Shown in pieces: positions 8,894 through 15,511 of a stretch of DNA of 64,000 nucleotides (its first letter is position 1; each line of letters starts with the position of its first letter). The stretch lies in assembly GCF_001592435.1 (NCBI RefSeq), contig NZ_CP014750.1, positions 868,001-932,000 of the forward strand, in the 5' to 3' direction. The DNA is from Thermococcus peptonophilus. GTDB taxonomy: Archaea; Methanobacteriota_B; Thermococci; Thermococcales; Thermococcaceae. The notes beneath the pieces were generated by a model that saw nothing but the letters and a program-made list of their open reading frames with translations, was not told the origin of the DNA and made no database searches. Made by a program: the position numbers and the translations under genes.

Positions 8894-9964
8894 TCACTCA
8901 AGGCCATACTCCTTCAGCTCGCGGTAGAGCTCCTTCCTCACGCGCTCTATCTCGGCCTTCTCGTTCACCTCGTCCCAGTTCCTTGCCTTGAAGAGGGTTC
9001 CAAGGAACTTGTCCTCCACGACGCTTCCCCTAACCACGATTTCCTTTCCAATGAGCGGGTAGTACTCGTCTTCGGCAAGCCTCTTCCCCGCTTCCTTTGG
9101 GGTCAGTCCCTCATCTATGAGCTTTTTGAGCTTCTCATCGATGACTTCGGGGTCTTCTCCGATCAGCTCCGCCGCGGAGTCACCGAAGAGAGTTGTCCTG
9201 ATGTAGCCCGTTGAATCGTCCAGACCGAAGTCGAGGACGGTTATCTTCACCGGGTTCACCGGCCCGTGCTCGGGGCATATCCAAGTGTCCGTCGACGGGT
9301 CGTAATCCACTCTCCTCCTGCACTCGGGGCAGGCGTCGTAGACCAGCACCCTGTAGAGCTTGGCTATAGTTCCGCGAACCTCTACGAAGCGCTCGCCGCC
9401 CTGGAGCTCCTTTATCCGAACCCTGCGGTAGTTGTAGCTCCTGATCTCTTCAAGAGGGGGAATCTCCTCGACGCGCGGGTCCTCCGGGTTCTTGATTATC
9501 CTCGTCCTGAAGTTTGCGTGGAGTTCCACGCCCCTCATTCCTTCCTTGACGGTGGGGTCTATGACCTTGATTACGTCGCCAACGTTCAGGTCGTCGTAGT
9601 ACTTTGCCACCATTGCATCCCAGAGAACGAGCCTCGCCTGGCCCGTGCTGTCGTAAATGATCAGGTCGGCCACCCGGCCAGTTGAACCGTCCCTTCTTGT
9701 GTATTCCCTCGGCGGAAACTTTCTCTTGATCCTCGCGACTATGTTCACTCCTGTCATCCCTGGAACGAGATCCTTGATGTACAGCATCTCCTCTTCCTTT
9801 CCGAGGCTCACCCCAAGTTCCTCTGCGAGCATTACAGCGGCAGCGTTTTCCGAAACACCGTGCATCTTGGCCAGTTCACGTATTTTCTCCTCGATTTCAG
9901 ACCTTGAAAGTCCTCTCTCCCGGATAATCCGGTTGATTATCTCGTCCTTTGTCAGAACTTCCAT
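8894..9964 (-). CDS. rpa41: Replication protein A subunit RPA41
   Basis: The 356-residue protein is the large subunit of single-strand DNA binding RPA. A short N-terminal helical domain (about residues 1-55) is followed by an OB fold (about 60-160, VADLIIYDSTGQARLVLWD). A second OB fold contains a zinc ribbon with CPEC (about 215) and CPEHG (about 235). The length fits Thermococcus RPA41. The ATG at 9964 follows GGGTGAGTG. A TATA-like TTTAAATA on the minus strand at about 9997-10004 fits an operon promoter. Confidence 0.96.
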   Translation of the reverse strand: MEVLTKDEIINRIIRERGLSRSEIEEKIRELAKMHGVSENAAAVMLAEELGVSLGKEEEMLYIKDLVPGMTGVNIVARIKRKFPPREYTRRDGSTGRVADLIIYDSTGQARLVLWDAMVAKYYDDLNVGDVIKVIDPTVKEGMRGVELHANFRTRIIKNPEDPRVEEIPPLEEIRSYNYRRVRIKELQGGERFVEVRGTIAKLYRVLVYDACPECRRRVDYDPSTDTWICPEHGPVNPVKITVLDFGLDDSTGYIRTTLFGDSAAELIGEDPEVIDEKLKKLIDEGLTPKEAGKRLAEDEYYPLIGKEIVVRGSVVEDKFLGTLFKARNWDEVNEKAEIERVRKELYRELKEYGLE

Positions 9965-10091
9965 AGCACTCACCCTGATAGTAATTGGCACTATGAGTAT
10001 TTAAAGCTTTCTCCAAGGACTTCGTTGGGGCTAAAGGAGAAAAACTTTGCCCAAAAGCAGAAATGGGAAAACTACAGGGCCTAGAAAAACT

Positions 10092-10676
10092 TCAATCGGA
10101 CGGAGCTTCCTCTTCTTTTTCTTCACCTCTGCCCTCAAGTTTGGCCATCAGGTCGCTGTATTCGGCATTGACGACCTTCTTGAAGGCCTCCTTTATTAGG
10201 ACTGGGTCGTTCTCAGGGAATCCGTAGAGTTCGGCGAACTTCTTCGTCGTTCCCAGGAGCTTTGTCCTCTCGTATGGTTCGGCGTAAATCAGGCCCATTT
10301 CAACGAGCCGTTTTATGTGTTCGTAGGCCTGACTGCCGCGTAGTTTTACTATCTTGCTCTGCTCGACCGGCTGGAGATAAGCAATCAGCGCCAGGGTCTT
10401 TAACTCTCCCGTTCTCAGGTCTGGCTTCGGCATGAGGTGGATGACCCTCTGGCTGTACTCCTGCTTGACCTGCATCACGTACTTGTCCTCGAGCACTCTA
10501 ACGACCTCTATCGCGCTCTTTCTCTCGGCATACTCGGCCGCTATAAGCTCTATCAGCTTTTCCAGGTATTCCAGTGATTTTATTCCCAGTGCCTTTGAAA
10601 GCTCCTTCAGGCTCAATGGCCTCCCGGCCACAAAAAGAGCCGCCTCCACGAGGGCCTTGTCTTCAAGCAGTCCCAT
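10092..10676 (-). CDS. scpB: Segregation and condensation protein ScpB
   Basis: The 194-residue protein consists of two winged-helix domains (about residues 1-75 and 85-165) with the ScpB hallmark LRTGELKTLALIAYLQPVEQ. An acidic tail (GEEKEEEAPSD) follows. ScpB is the kite subunit that bridges SMC and the kleisin ScpA in chromosome condensation. Neither smc nor scpA is in this window next to it. The ATG at 10676 follows GGTGGTAGC. It is divergent from the 5S rRNA gene, about 60 bases away. Confidence 0.93.
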   Translation of the reverse strand: MGLLEDKALVEAALFVAGRPLSLKELSKALGIKSLEYLEKLIELIAAEYAERKSAIEVVRVLEDKYVMQVKQEYSQRVIHLMPKPDLRTGELKTLALIAYLQPVEQSKIVKLRGSQAYEHIKRLVEMGLIYAEPYERTKLLGTTKKFAELYGFPENDPVLIKEAFKKVVNAEYSDLMAKLEGRGEEKEEEAPSD

Positions 10677-10707
10677 GCTACCACCTAAAGGAAAATTTAC
10701 CGTAAGA

Positions 10708-10716
10708 TTTATAAAC
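10708..10716 (+). promoter_or_regulatory. TATA box of the 5S rRNA/tRNA-Asp unit
   Basis: TTTATAAAC is centred about 26 bases upstream of the predicted 5S rRNA 5' end, the usual archaeal TATA-to-start distance. It would drive the 5S rRNA and the closely following tRNA-Asp. Confidence 0.6.
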
Positions 10717-10736
10717 CCATCCTTGGAGTGGTTATC

Positions 10737-10866
10737 GGCACGGCGGCCATAGCGGCGGGGCTACACCCGGTCTCGTTTCGACCCCGGAAGTTAAGCCCGC
10801 CAGCGTTCCCGGGTGTACTGCCCTCCGAGAGGGGGCGGGAAACCGGGAACGCCGCCGGCCACTATC
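10737..10866 (+). rRNA. 5S ribosomal RNA
   Basis: The sequence has the Thermococcales 5S pattern: CGGCGGCCATAGCGGCGGGG at the 5' side, ACCCCGGAAGTTAAGCCCGC in the centre, GTACTGCCCTCCGAGAGGGG in the 3' arm, and an end in CGCCGCCGGCCACTATC that pairs with the 5' end. The ends are set by comparison with remembered Thermococcus 5S sequences and may be off by a few bases. It is a stand-alone 5S gene, not attached to 16S/23S here. tRNA-Asp starts 4 bases later. Confidence 0.93.
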
Positions 10867-10870
10867 ACGC

Positions 10871-10948
10871 GCCCGGGTGGTGTAGCCCGGCCTATCATAC
10901 GGGACTGTCACTCCCGTGACCCGGGTTCAAATCCCGGCCCGGGCGCCA
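10871..10948 (+). tRNA. tRNA-Asp (GTC)
   Basis: A 78-base cloverleaf with acceptor arms GCCCGGG and CCCGGGC, anticodon loop CTGTCAC (anticodon GTC), T arm GGGTTCAAATCCC and an encoded CCA. It is only 4 bases after the 5S rRNA gene, so the two are probably one transcript. Its 3' end faces the structured repeat that begins nearby. Confidence 0.96.
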
Positions 10949-11295
10949 GACCTTCTCACATTCTTAAGCAAGCTTTTGGAAAAGCTTGGCCAAGGAAACT
11001 TTGCTTGCAAGGTTTCATCAAAGTTGGTGGTTCTTGTTTGTAAATGGTTTTGAAAGGGATTTTTCATTAAGGGCTCTTGTTTAAGTGTGAATTCAATTTC
11101 AGTGAGAGCTTTCGGGGTGAGTTTGCTTTGTAATCGACGCCCGTAGGGCGTCAAAGGGAGAGAAACTCTTGTTCACTGAGCAATAGTTGGGAATTCACTA
11201 ATTTTTAGCACGTACGCAAGAAAATCCTCAGAAAACAGCAATTTTGGAAAAGAACCACGAACCTTGATCAAACTCAATGGGACTGTCGTCCCGTG

Positions 11296-11316
11296 CGTTG
11301 AAGCGGAGCTTCAACG
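11296..11316. repeat. Hairpin unique to repeat copy 1
   Basis: CGTTGAAGC-GGA-GCTTCAACG forms a perfect 9-bp stem with a 3-base loop. It lies in a roughly 40-base stretch (about 11275-11316, also holding GGGAC-TGTC-GTCCC) that is absent from copy 2 at the equivalent place (about 42192). Confidence 0.75.
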
Positions 11317-11324
11317 TCGCGCAG

Positions 11325-11345
11325 GAAGCTTTTGGGAAAAGCTTC
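11325..11345. repeat. GAAGCTTTT-GGG-AAAAGCTTC hairpin
   Basis: A perfect 9-bp stem with loop GGG. The equivalent in copy 2 (about 42202-42220) keeps the loop and stem, with one position changed to a G-T wobble. A near-identical hairpin with loop GG occurs at 10969-10988 just left of copy 1. Confidence 0.75.
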
Positions 11346-11467
11346 ACCAAAAGGTTTCCCTTTCCTTTTGAACTTGCCTGTTGATGAGCGTATGCTCACT
11401 CAAAAAGCAACTTTGCGCGGGTTTAATCTTGAAGTTCCCCCACTAATTGTGATTTTGACTGTCTTTT

Positions 11468-11486
11468 TAGTGCCCTTTGGGCACTA
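11468..11486. repeat. Covarying hairpin, copy 1
   Basis: TAGTGCCC-TTT-GGGCACTA is a perfect 8-bp stem with a 3-base loop. Relative to copy 2 (42343-42361) two stem pairs differ, and both changes are compensated on the other strand of the stem (T-A to C-G and C-G to T-A). Confidence 0.85.
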
Positions 11487-11605
11487 TACGGTGATAAAAT
11501 CCAGTAAGTTTGGCAAATTGATGAGAGAAACCCCTCATAAAATTAGCCTCTATTTAAAAAAGCATACCAACTTTCCGCCAGCGCTTTCGTAAGAAAGGGC
11601 TGCTG

Positions 11606-11746
11606 TGGTGGGGGCGCGGGGATTTGAACCCCGGTCCGCGGGTTTCTCCGGGTCAGAGCTCCAAAGGCTCATCCCCCAATCAGCAAACCCGCAAGTCCTC
11701 ATACCTCTGGAGCCCGCGATGATGGACCAGGCTACACCACGCCCCC
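11606..11746 (-). tRNA. tRNA-Trp (CCA) with intron
   Basis: The mature parts form a cloverleaf with acceptor arms GGGGGCG and CGCCCCC, T arm GGGTTCAAATCCC and an encoded CCA. Anticodon CCA follows CTC in the loop. An intron of about 63 bases (11644-11706) follows position 37, the standard archaeal place cut by the bulge-helix-bulge endonuclease. A TATA-like CTTATAAAC on the minus strand near 11775-11783 is about 30 bases upstream. Exon 1 is 11707-11746 and exon 2 about 11606-11643. Confidence 0.94.
11644..11706 (-). ncRNA. Box C/D 2'-O-methylation guide within the tRNA-Trp intron
   Basis: Read on the minus strand, the intron has box C-like ATGAGGA, box D' CTGA, box C'-like GGGATGA and box D CTGA. 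The 5th base upstream of box D pairs with C34 of the same tRNA (guide TTTGGAGC against the anticodon region GCTCCAGA). The 5th base upstream of box D' pairs with position 39 (guide GCGGGTTT against AAACCCGC). This reproduces the arrangement known in euryarchaeal pre-tRNA-Trp, which guides methylation at 34 and 39. Intron ends are inferred to within one or two bases. Confidence 0.88.
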
Positions 11747-11837
11747 GTCCGGGGGTAGCTTACCCGTTTGGGGTTTATAAGTTTTGCCCCGACAGTTTTA
11801 TTAACTTTGGATAACAAAAATTATTGAGGTGAGCCAT

Positions 11838-12074
11838 ATGGAGGAGCCAATAGTTATCGGCCATGACAAGTTCAAGATCGGAGAGGACGAAACAGCAAAG
11901 AGAGAGCTCAGAGTAGTCAAAGTCCACGACGACGTCATTCAGGTTCAGGAAGAAGTCCACGGAATAATAGCCCTAGTCGGAGCCAGCTCAAGCGCCAACA
12001 TCAAGAAGGACGAGCTTAAGCAGCTGGTAAAGATTGCAAAGGAGAAGTTCGGCTGGAGCGACATCTGCGAGTGA
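11838..12074 (+). CDS. Small acidic conserved protein, 78 residues
   Basis: I do not recognise the family. The protein starts MEEPIVIGHDKFKIGEDETA, contains two strand-rich segments (RVVKVHDDVIQVQEEVHGII) and ends in a helix (KKDELKQLVKIAKEKFGWSD). There are no cysteines except one near the C terminus, no membrane segment and no signal peptide. The ATG at 11838 has GAGGTGAGC upstream. It is flanked by tRNA-Trp on the opposite strand and the fbp promoter region, so it is probably monocistronic. Codon use and the ribosome binding site support a real gene. Confidence 0.8.
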   Translation: MEEPIVIGHDKFKIGEDETAKRELRVVKVHDDVIQVQEEVHGIIALVGASSSANIKKDELKQLVKIAKEKFGWSDICE

Positions 12075-12146
12075 ATTTCTCCCTTTATAGACATTTTGAT
12101 GTACAACATTCCGCTTCTATACTCTTCGAATTTAGGGTTCCTTGAG

Positions 12147-12163
12147 TATCATCGACGGTGATA
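12147..12163. promoter_or_regulatory. Tgr operator (TGM) upstream of the fbp TATA box
   Basis: TATCAT-CGACG-GTGATA differs by one base from the Thermococcales glycolytic motif TATCAC-N5-GTGATA. It lies directly upstream of the TATA box at 12171-12178, the side at which Tgr is known to activate gluconeogenic genes in T. kodakarensis. Confidence 0.85.
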
Positions 12164-12170
12164 TTAACGT

Positions 12171-12178
12171 TTTATAAG
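12171..12178 (+). promoter_or_regulatory. TATA box of fbp
   Basis: TTTATAAG lies about 35 bases upstream of the fbp ATG and 7 bases after the Tgr operator. A GGTGATA ribosome binding site follows near 12202-12208. Confidence 0.7.
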
Positions 12179-12212
12179 CATAAAAGTTACCTAATTTATA
12201 CGGTGATATAAG

Positions 12213-13340
12213 ATGGCTGTTGGGGAGAAAATCACAATTAGTGTTATCAAAGCAGATATAGGCGGCTGGCCAGGACACTCTAGGGTGCACCCACAGCTCG
12301 TTGAGACAGCCGAGGAAGTCCTCTCGAAAGCAGTCGAAGAGGGAACTATCATCGACTTCTACGTCGCCACCTGCGGAGATGACCTTCAGCTCATCATGAC
12401 CCACAAGAAAGGCGTTGACAGCCCAGAGGTACACGGCCTCGCCTGGAAGGCCTTTGAGGAGGCCACTAAGGTCGCAAAGGAGCTCGGTCTCTACGGAGCC
12501 GGCCAGGATCTCCTCAAGGATGCATTCAGCGGCAACGTCCGCGGAATGGGGCCAGGAGTTGCGGAGATGGAGATAACCCTCAGGAAGAGCGAGCCTGTCG
12601 TTACCTTCCACATGGACAAGACCGAGCCGGGAGCCTTCAACCTCCCGATATTCAGGATGTTCGCAGACCCGTTCAACACGGCAGGCCTCGTCATCGACCC
12701 GAAGATGCACATGGGCTTCCGCTTTGAGGTCTGGGACATCCTCGAGCACAAGAGGGTAATCCTCAACAGTCCAGAGGAGCTTTACGACCTCCTTGCCCTT
12801 ATAGGAGCAAAGAGCCGCTACGTCATCAAGAGGGTTTATCCCAAGCCCGGCCACCCGATTCCGGAGAACGAGCCGGTGGCGGTAGTTAGCACTGAGAAGC
12901 TCTATGAAGTTGCCGGCGAGTACGTTGGAAAAGACGACCCGGTTGCCATCGTCAGGGCCCAGAGCGGCCTTCCAGCCCTCGGTGAAGTCCTTGAGCCCTT
13001 CGCCTTCCCGCACCTCGTCAGCGGCTGGATGCGCGGTTCCCACAACGGCCCGATAATGCCGGTTCCGATGCACCAGGCCAACCCGACCAGGTTCGACGGC
13101 CCGCCGAGGGTTGTCGCCCTCGGCTGGCAGATAAGCCCAGAAGGAAAGCTCGTCGGCCCGGTTGACCTCTTTGACGACCCGGCCTTCGACTACACCCGCC
13201 AGAAGGCCCTAGAAATCACCGAGTACATGCGCAGGCACGGGCCCTTCGAGCCGCACAGGCTCCCGCTTGAAGAAATGGAGTACACCACCCTGCCCGGAGT
13301 GCTCAAGAGGCTCACCGACAGGTTCGAGCCCATCGAGTGA
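12213..13340 (+). CDS. fbp: Fructose-1,6-bisphosphate aldolase/phosphatase (archaeal type V FBPase)
   Basis: The 375-residue protein matches the archaeal bifunctional FBP aldolase/phosphatase along its whole length. That enzyme condenses triose phosphates and dephosphorylates FBP to fructose 6-phosphate in gluconeogenesis. It starts with ISVIKADIGGWPGHS, and metal-binding segments such as YVATCGDDLQLIMTH (about residue 50) and SHNGPIMPVPMHQANPTRFD (about 275-294) are intact. The usual length is about 375. The Tgr operator upstream of the TATA box implies activation under gluconeogenic growth. GAPOR follows 152 bases later from its own promoter. Confidence 0.97.
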   Translation: MAVGEKITISVIKADIGGWPGHSRVHPQLVETAEEVLSKAVEEGTIIDFYVATCGDDLQLIMTHKKGVDSPEVHGLAWKAFEEATKVAKELGLYGAGQDLLKDAFSGNVRGMGPGVAEMEITLRKSEPVVTFHMDKTEPGAFNLPIFRMFADPFNTAGLVIDPKMHMGFRFEVWDILEHKRVILNSPEELYDLLALIGAKSRYVIKRVYPKPGHPIPENEPVAVVSTEKLYEVAGEYVGKDDPVAIVRAQSGLPALGEVLEPFAFPHLVSGWMRGSHNGPIMPVPMHQANPTRFDGPPRVVALGWQISPEGKLVGPVDLFDDPAFDYTRQKALEITEYMRRHGPFEPHRLPLEEMEYTTLPGVLKRLTDRFEPIE

Positions 13341-13436
13341 TTTCCAGCCCTTTTCTGTTCATTTTCTCCCTGCACGGTTGTATCCACCAAGGTTTTTATA
13401 TTCCAACACCGTAATCCCCAAGCTGGGCCGGAAACC

Positions 13437-13444
13437 TTAAATAT
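13437..13444 (+). promoter_or_regulatory. TATA box of the GAPOR gene
   Basis: TTAAATAT precedes the Tgr operator at 13460-13476 by 15 bases, placing the operator over or near the expected transcription start. Confidence 0.55.
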
Positions 13445-13459
13445 TCTTCAAGTTGATTT

Positions 13460-13476
13460 CAACACTCGGAGTGATA
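13460..13476. promoter_or_regulatory. Tgr operator (TGM) downstream of the GAPOR TATA box
   Basis: CAACAC-TCGGA-GTGATA has a perfect right half-site and two mismatches in the left half of TATCAC-N5-GTGATA. It sits downstream of the TATA box, where Tgr is known to repress glycolytic genes. This is opposite to the fbp arrangement. Confidence 0.75.
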
Positions 13477-13492
13477 CAAAGGTGGTGAGAGC

Positions 13493-15451
13493 ATGAAGTT
13501 CACGGTACTTCACCTAAAGCTTGATGAGAAGAAAGTGGAAAGTGAAGAGTTCGAGAAGGATGGAATCTACGGCATCATTGACTACGGTCTCGAACTCCAT
13601 GAGAAGCTTGGGACGCACTCAATTGATCCCTACGACCCTAAGAACGTTATGGTAATGGGAATGGGGCCATTTTCGGGTTCAATCCTCCCAGGAGCGCACA
13701 GGCTGATGTTCTTCTTCCGCTCGCCGCTCTACGGGACGCTCTTCCCATCGGCAATGGGCGGTGCTGCCTACGCCTTCAAGAACGTCGGAGTTGACTTCGT
13801 CACCTTCGAGGGCAAGGCGGAGAAGCCGGTTGTGGTTGTCCTCTACAACGACGGAGAGAACATAAAGGTCGAGCTCCATGAGATTGAGCTGGACAGACTT
13901 ATCGAGATATGGCGCGATTACAAAGGGGAAGAGGGCGTCTACGCGCTCACTCAGTACCTCATAGACACCTTCGGCGAGAGGTTCGACTTTGAATACCGCA
14001 TCGCCGTCGTAGGTCCTGCAGCCCTTAACTCTAACTACGGAGCGATATTCTCCCAGACCCTGAGGAAGGGCAAGCGCGTTGTTGGCAGCGAGGACTGGGC
14101 GGCCAGGGGCGGCTCTGGTTCGGTTCTACTCAGGGCACACAACGTCGTTGGCATAATCTTCGGAGGGAAACCTCGGAAAAGGAACTTCCCGGGCGAGGAC
14201 ATCTCCTCCTTCAGGACTGCCAAGGAGATAGTTGAAGGCGTCCACAAGAAGCCCTACAACGACATTATAGCGGAAAAGACCGTCAAGTACAAGTACAACC
14301 CAAAACTGAAGACCGGCGGAACCTTCGGCGGGAACTATCCCGCTGAAGGCGACTTCGTGCCAATACTCAACTGGCAGATGCCCTACATCGAGAAGGAAGA
14401 GCGCATAAAGATCCACGAGGCAATAATGAAGTACTACTGGGAGCCCTTCAACCAGGAAGCGATAGAGACTAAGAACTGGACGAACTGCGGTGAGCCGTGC
14501 CCCGTCGTGTGCAAGAAGTACGCCAACGGCCACCACATCGAGTACGAGCCTAGAGAGGCAAACGGTCCGCTCAGCGGCGTGATAACCCTAAGGGCGAGCG
14601 ACATAAGTGTCCCTGCCGTTGATGCGATGGGCTTCGACGCCATAGAGTTCGGCGGAACCGCAGCATGGGTTCTGGAGTTAGTCCACCGTGGAATCCTCAA
14701 GCCCGAGGAAGTCGGCCTCAGCGATAAGCCCGACTTCACGAAGGAGGCTTTACTTGAGAGGCCCGTTGAGGCTAGCGAGAAGAACGCGAAGCTAGTTGCT
14801 GAACTCGCCCACAGGGTGGCCTTCGCCGAGAATGAGATAGCGAAGATCATCGGCCTCGGAAAGAGGAAAGCCAGTGTAATCCTCGACGAGAAGTTCAAGT
14901 ACAGGCTCAAGTACGGCGAGAGCTTCAAAGACTATGCTGTCTTCACGCCGCTCGGCGAGGACGGTGAAATGACGCCGACAATGTACTGGGCCATCGGAAA
15001 CTACATCCCGCTCCCGATTCAGGGAAGGTACTGGACGTTCTACCAGTTCGGCGTTTTCCTCGAGCCCGAGGAGCTTGCCCAGAAGATAATCGCGAGCGCC
15101 CTCTGGGAGTTCTGGTACGACAACATCGGCTGGTGCCGCTTCCACCGCGGTTGGATGAAGCCGGTCCTTAAGGCCCTCTTCATGGAGGCCTACGGGGAAA
15201 ACGTTGACATGGAGGAGCACGCTAAGAAGCAGATTAAGCGCCTTATAGAGTTCGCGAGGAAGGCCGGCTACACGCCGGTGTTCTGGGACAGCATGCGCGT
15301 TATTGACCTCGTCGCCAGGGGAAGCGAAGAGTTCGGCAATGAGAAGTGGGCAGAGAAGTTCAAGATCGACAAGGTGGGAACGGCTAGGGAGTACCTTGAG
15401 AAGGTTCTCGATGCCTACAGCGAGATCCTTGGGGTAGAGTGGAGGCTCTGA
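13493..15451 (+). CDS. Glyceraldehyde-3-phosphate:ferredoxin oxidoreductase (tungsten GAPOR)
   Basis: The 652-residue protein belongs to the aldehyde ferredoxin oxidoreductase family. It oxidises glyceraldehyde 3-phosphate to 3-phosphoglycerate and passes electrons to ferredoxin in the modified Embden-Meyerhof pathway. The N-terminal tungstopterin-binding region shows MGMGPFSGSILPGAHR and SAMGGAAYAFKNVGVD. The cluster ligands are CGEPCPVVC (about residue 330) with a late Cys in IGWCRFHR (about 545). The length equals Pyrococcus GAPOR (about 653) rather than AOR or FOR. GGTGGTGAG precedes the ATG. Regulation by the downstream-placed Tgr operator is expected. Confidence 0.95.
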   Translation: MKFTVLHLKLDEKKVESEEFEKDGIYGIIDYGLELHEKLGTHSIDPYDPKNVMVMGMGPFSGSILPGAHRLMFFFRSPLYGTLFPSAMGGAAYAFKNVGVDFVTFEGKAEKPVVVVLYNDGENIKVELHEIELDRLIEIWRDYKGEEGVYALTQYLIDTFGERFDFEYRIAVVGPAALNSNYGAIFSQTLRKGKRVVGSEDWAARGGSGSVLLRAHNVVGIIFGGKPRKRNFPGEDISSFRTAKEIVEGVHKKPYNDIIAEKTVKYKYNPKLKTGGTFGGNYPAEGDFVPILNWQMPYIEKEERIKIHEAIMKYYWEPFNQEAIETKNWTNCGEPCPVVCKKYANGHHIEYEPREANGPLSGVITLRASDISVPAVDAMGFDAIEFGGTAAWVLELVHRGILKPEEVGLSDKPDFTKEALLERPVEASEKNAKLVAELAHRVAFAENEIAKIIGLGKRKASVILDEKFKYRLKYGESFKDYAVFTPLGEDGEMTPTMYWAIGNYIPLPIQGRYWTFYQFGVFLEPEELAQKIIASALWEFWYDNIGWCRFHRGWMKPVLKALFMEAYGENVDMEEHAKKQIKRLIEFARKAGYTPVFWDSMRVIDLVARGSEEFGNEKWAEKFKIDKVGTAREYLEKVLDAYSEILGVEWRL

Positions 15452-15511
15452 ACAATTCTGTTCCTCGATATCCTTATATTTCTCCTCACCTTTGGCCTTT
15501 CAGGTGATAAA

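Larger units (their letters stand above)
10986..11605. repeat. Structured non-coding repeat, copy 1 (next to tRNA-Trp)
   Basis: This is about 620 bases without a credible gene. It aligns with 41901-42475 in the same order throughout. Shared blocks include GTTTCATCAAAGTT, CGCGCAGGA, TTTTGGGAAAAGCTT, ATAAAATCC/GAAAATCC and CATACCAACTTTCC. It is rich in perfect hairpins: 11136-11152, 11296-11316, 11325-11345, 11468-11486 and 11579-11602. Immediately to the left lies a further 9-bp hairpin (10969-10988). The right end abuts the 3' CCA of tRNA-Trp, and the left end lies near the 3' end of tRNA-Asp. An open frame at 11332-11592 is not conserved in copy 2. The function is unknown; it may be an RNA or a tRNA-associated element. 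Confidence 0.85.

Noticed and set aside
11332-11592. An 86-codon open frame (TTG start) within repeat copy 1
   Set aside because: The same frame in copy 2 is interrupted by many stops, differences between the copies are not codon-patterned, and the frame runs through conserved hairpins. It is most likely a chance frame in non-coding DNA.
10949-11605. A possible integrated virus or plasmid bounded by tRNA att sites
   Set aside because: No integrase or other mobile genes, no duplicated tRNA 3' fragment, and the second copy abuts a different tRNA. A non-coding element explains the data better.
12132-13073. A 313-codon open frame antisense to fbp
   Set aside because: fbp is unmistakable on the plus strand; high-GC third positions leave long antisense frames open.
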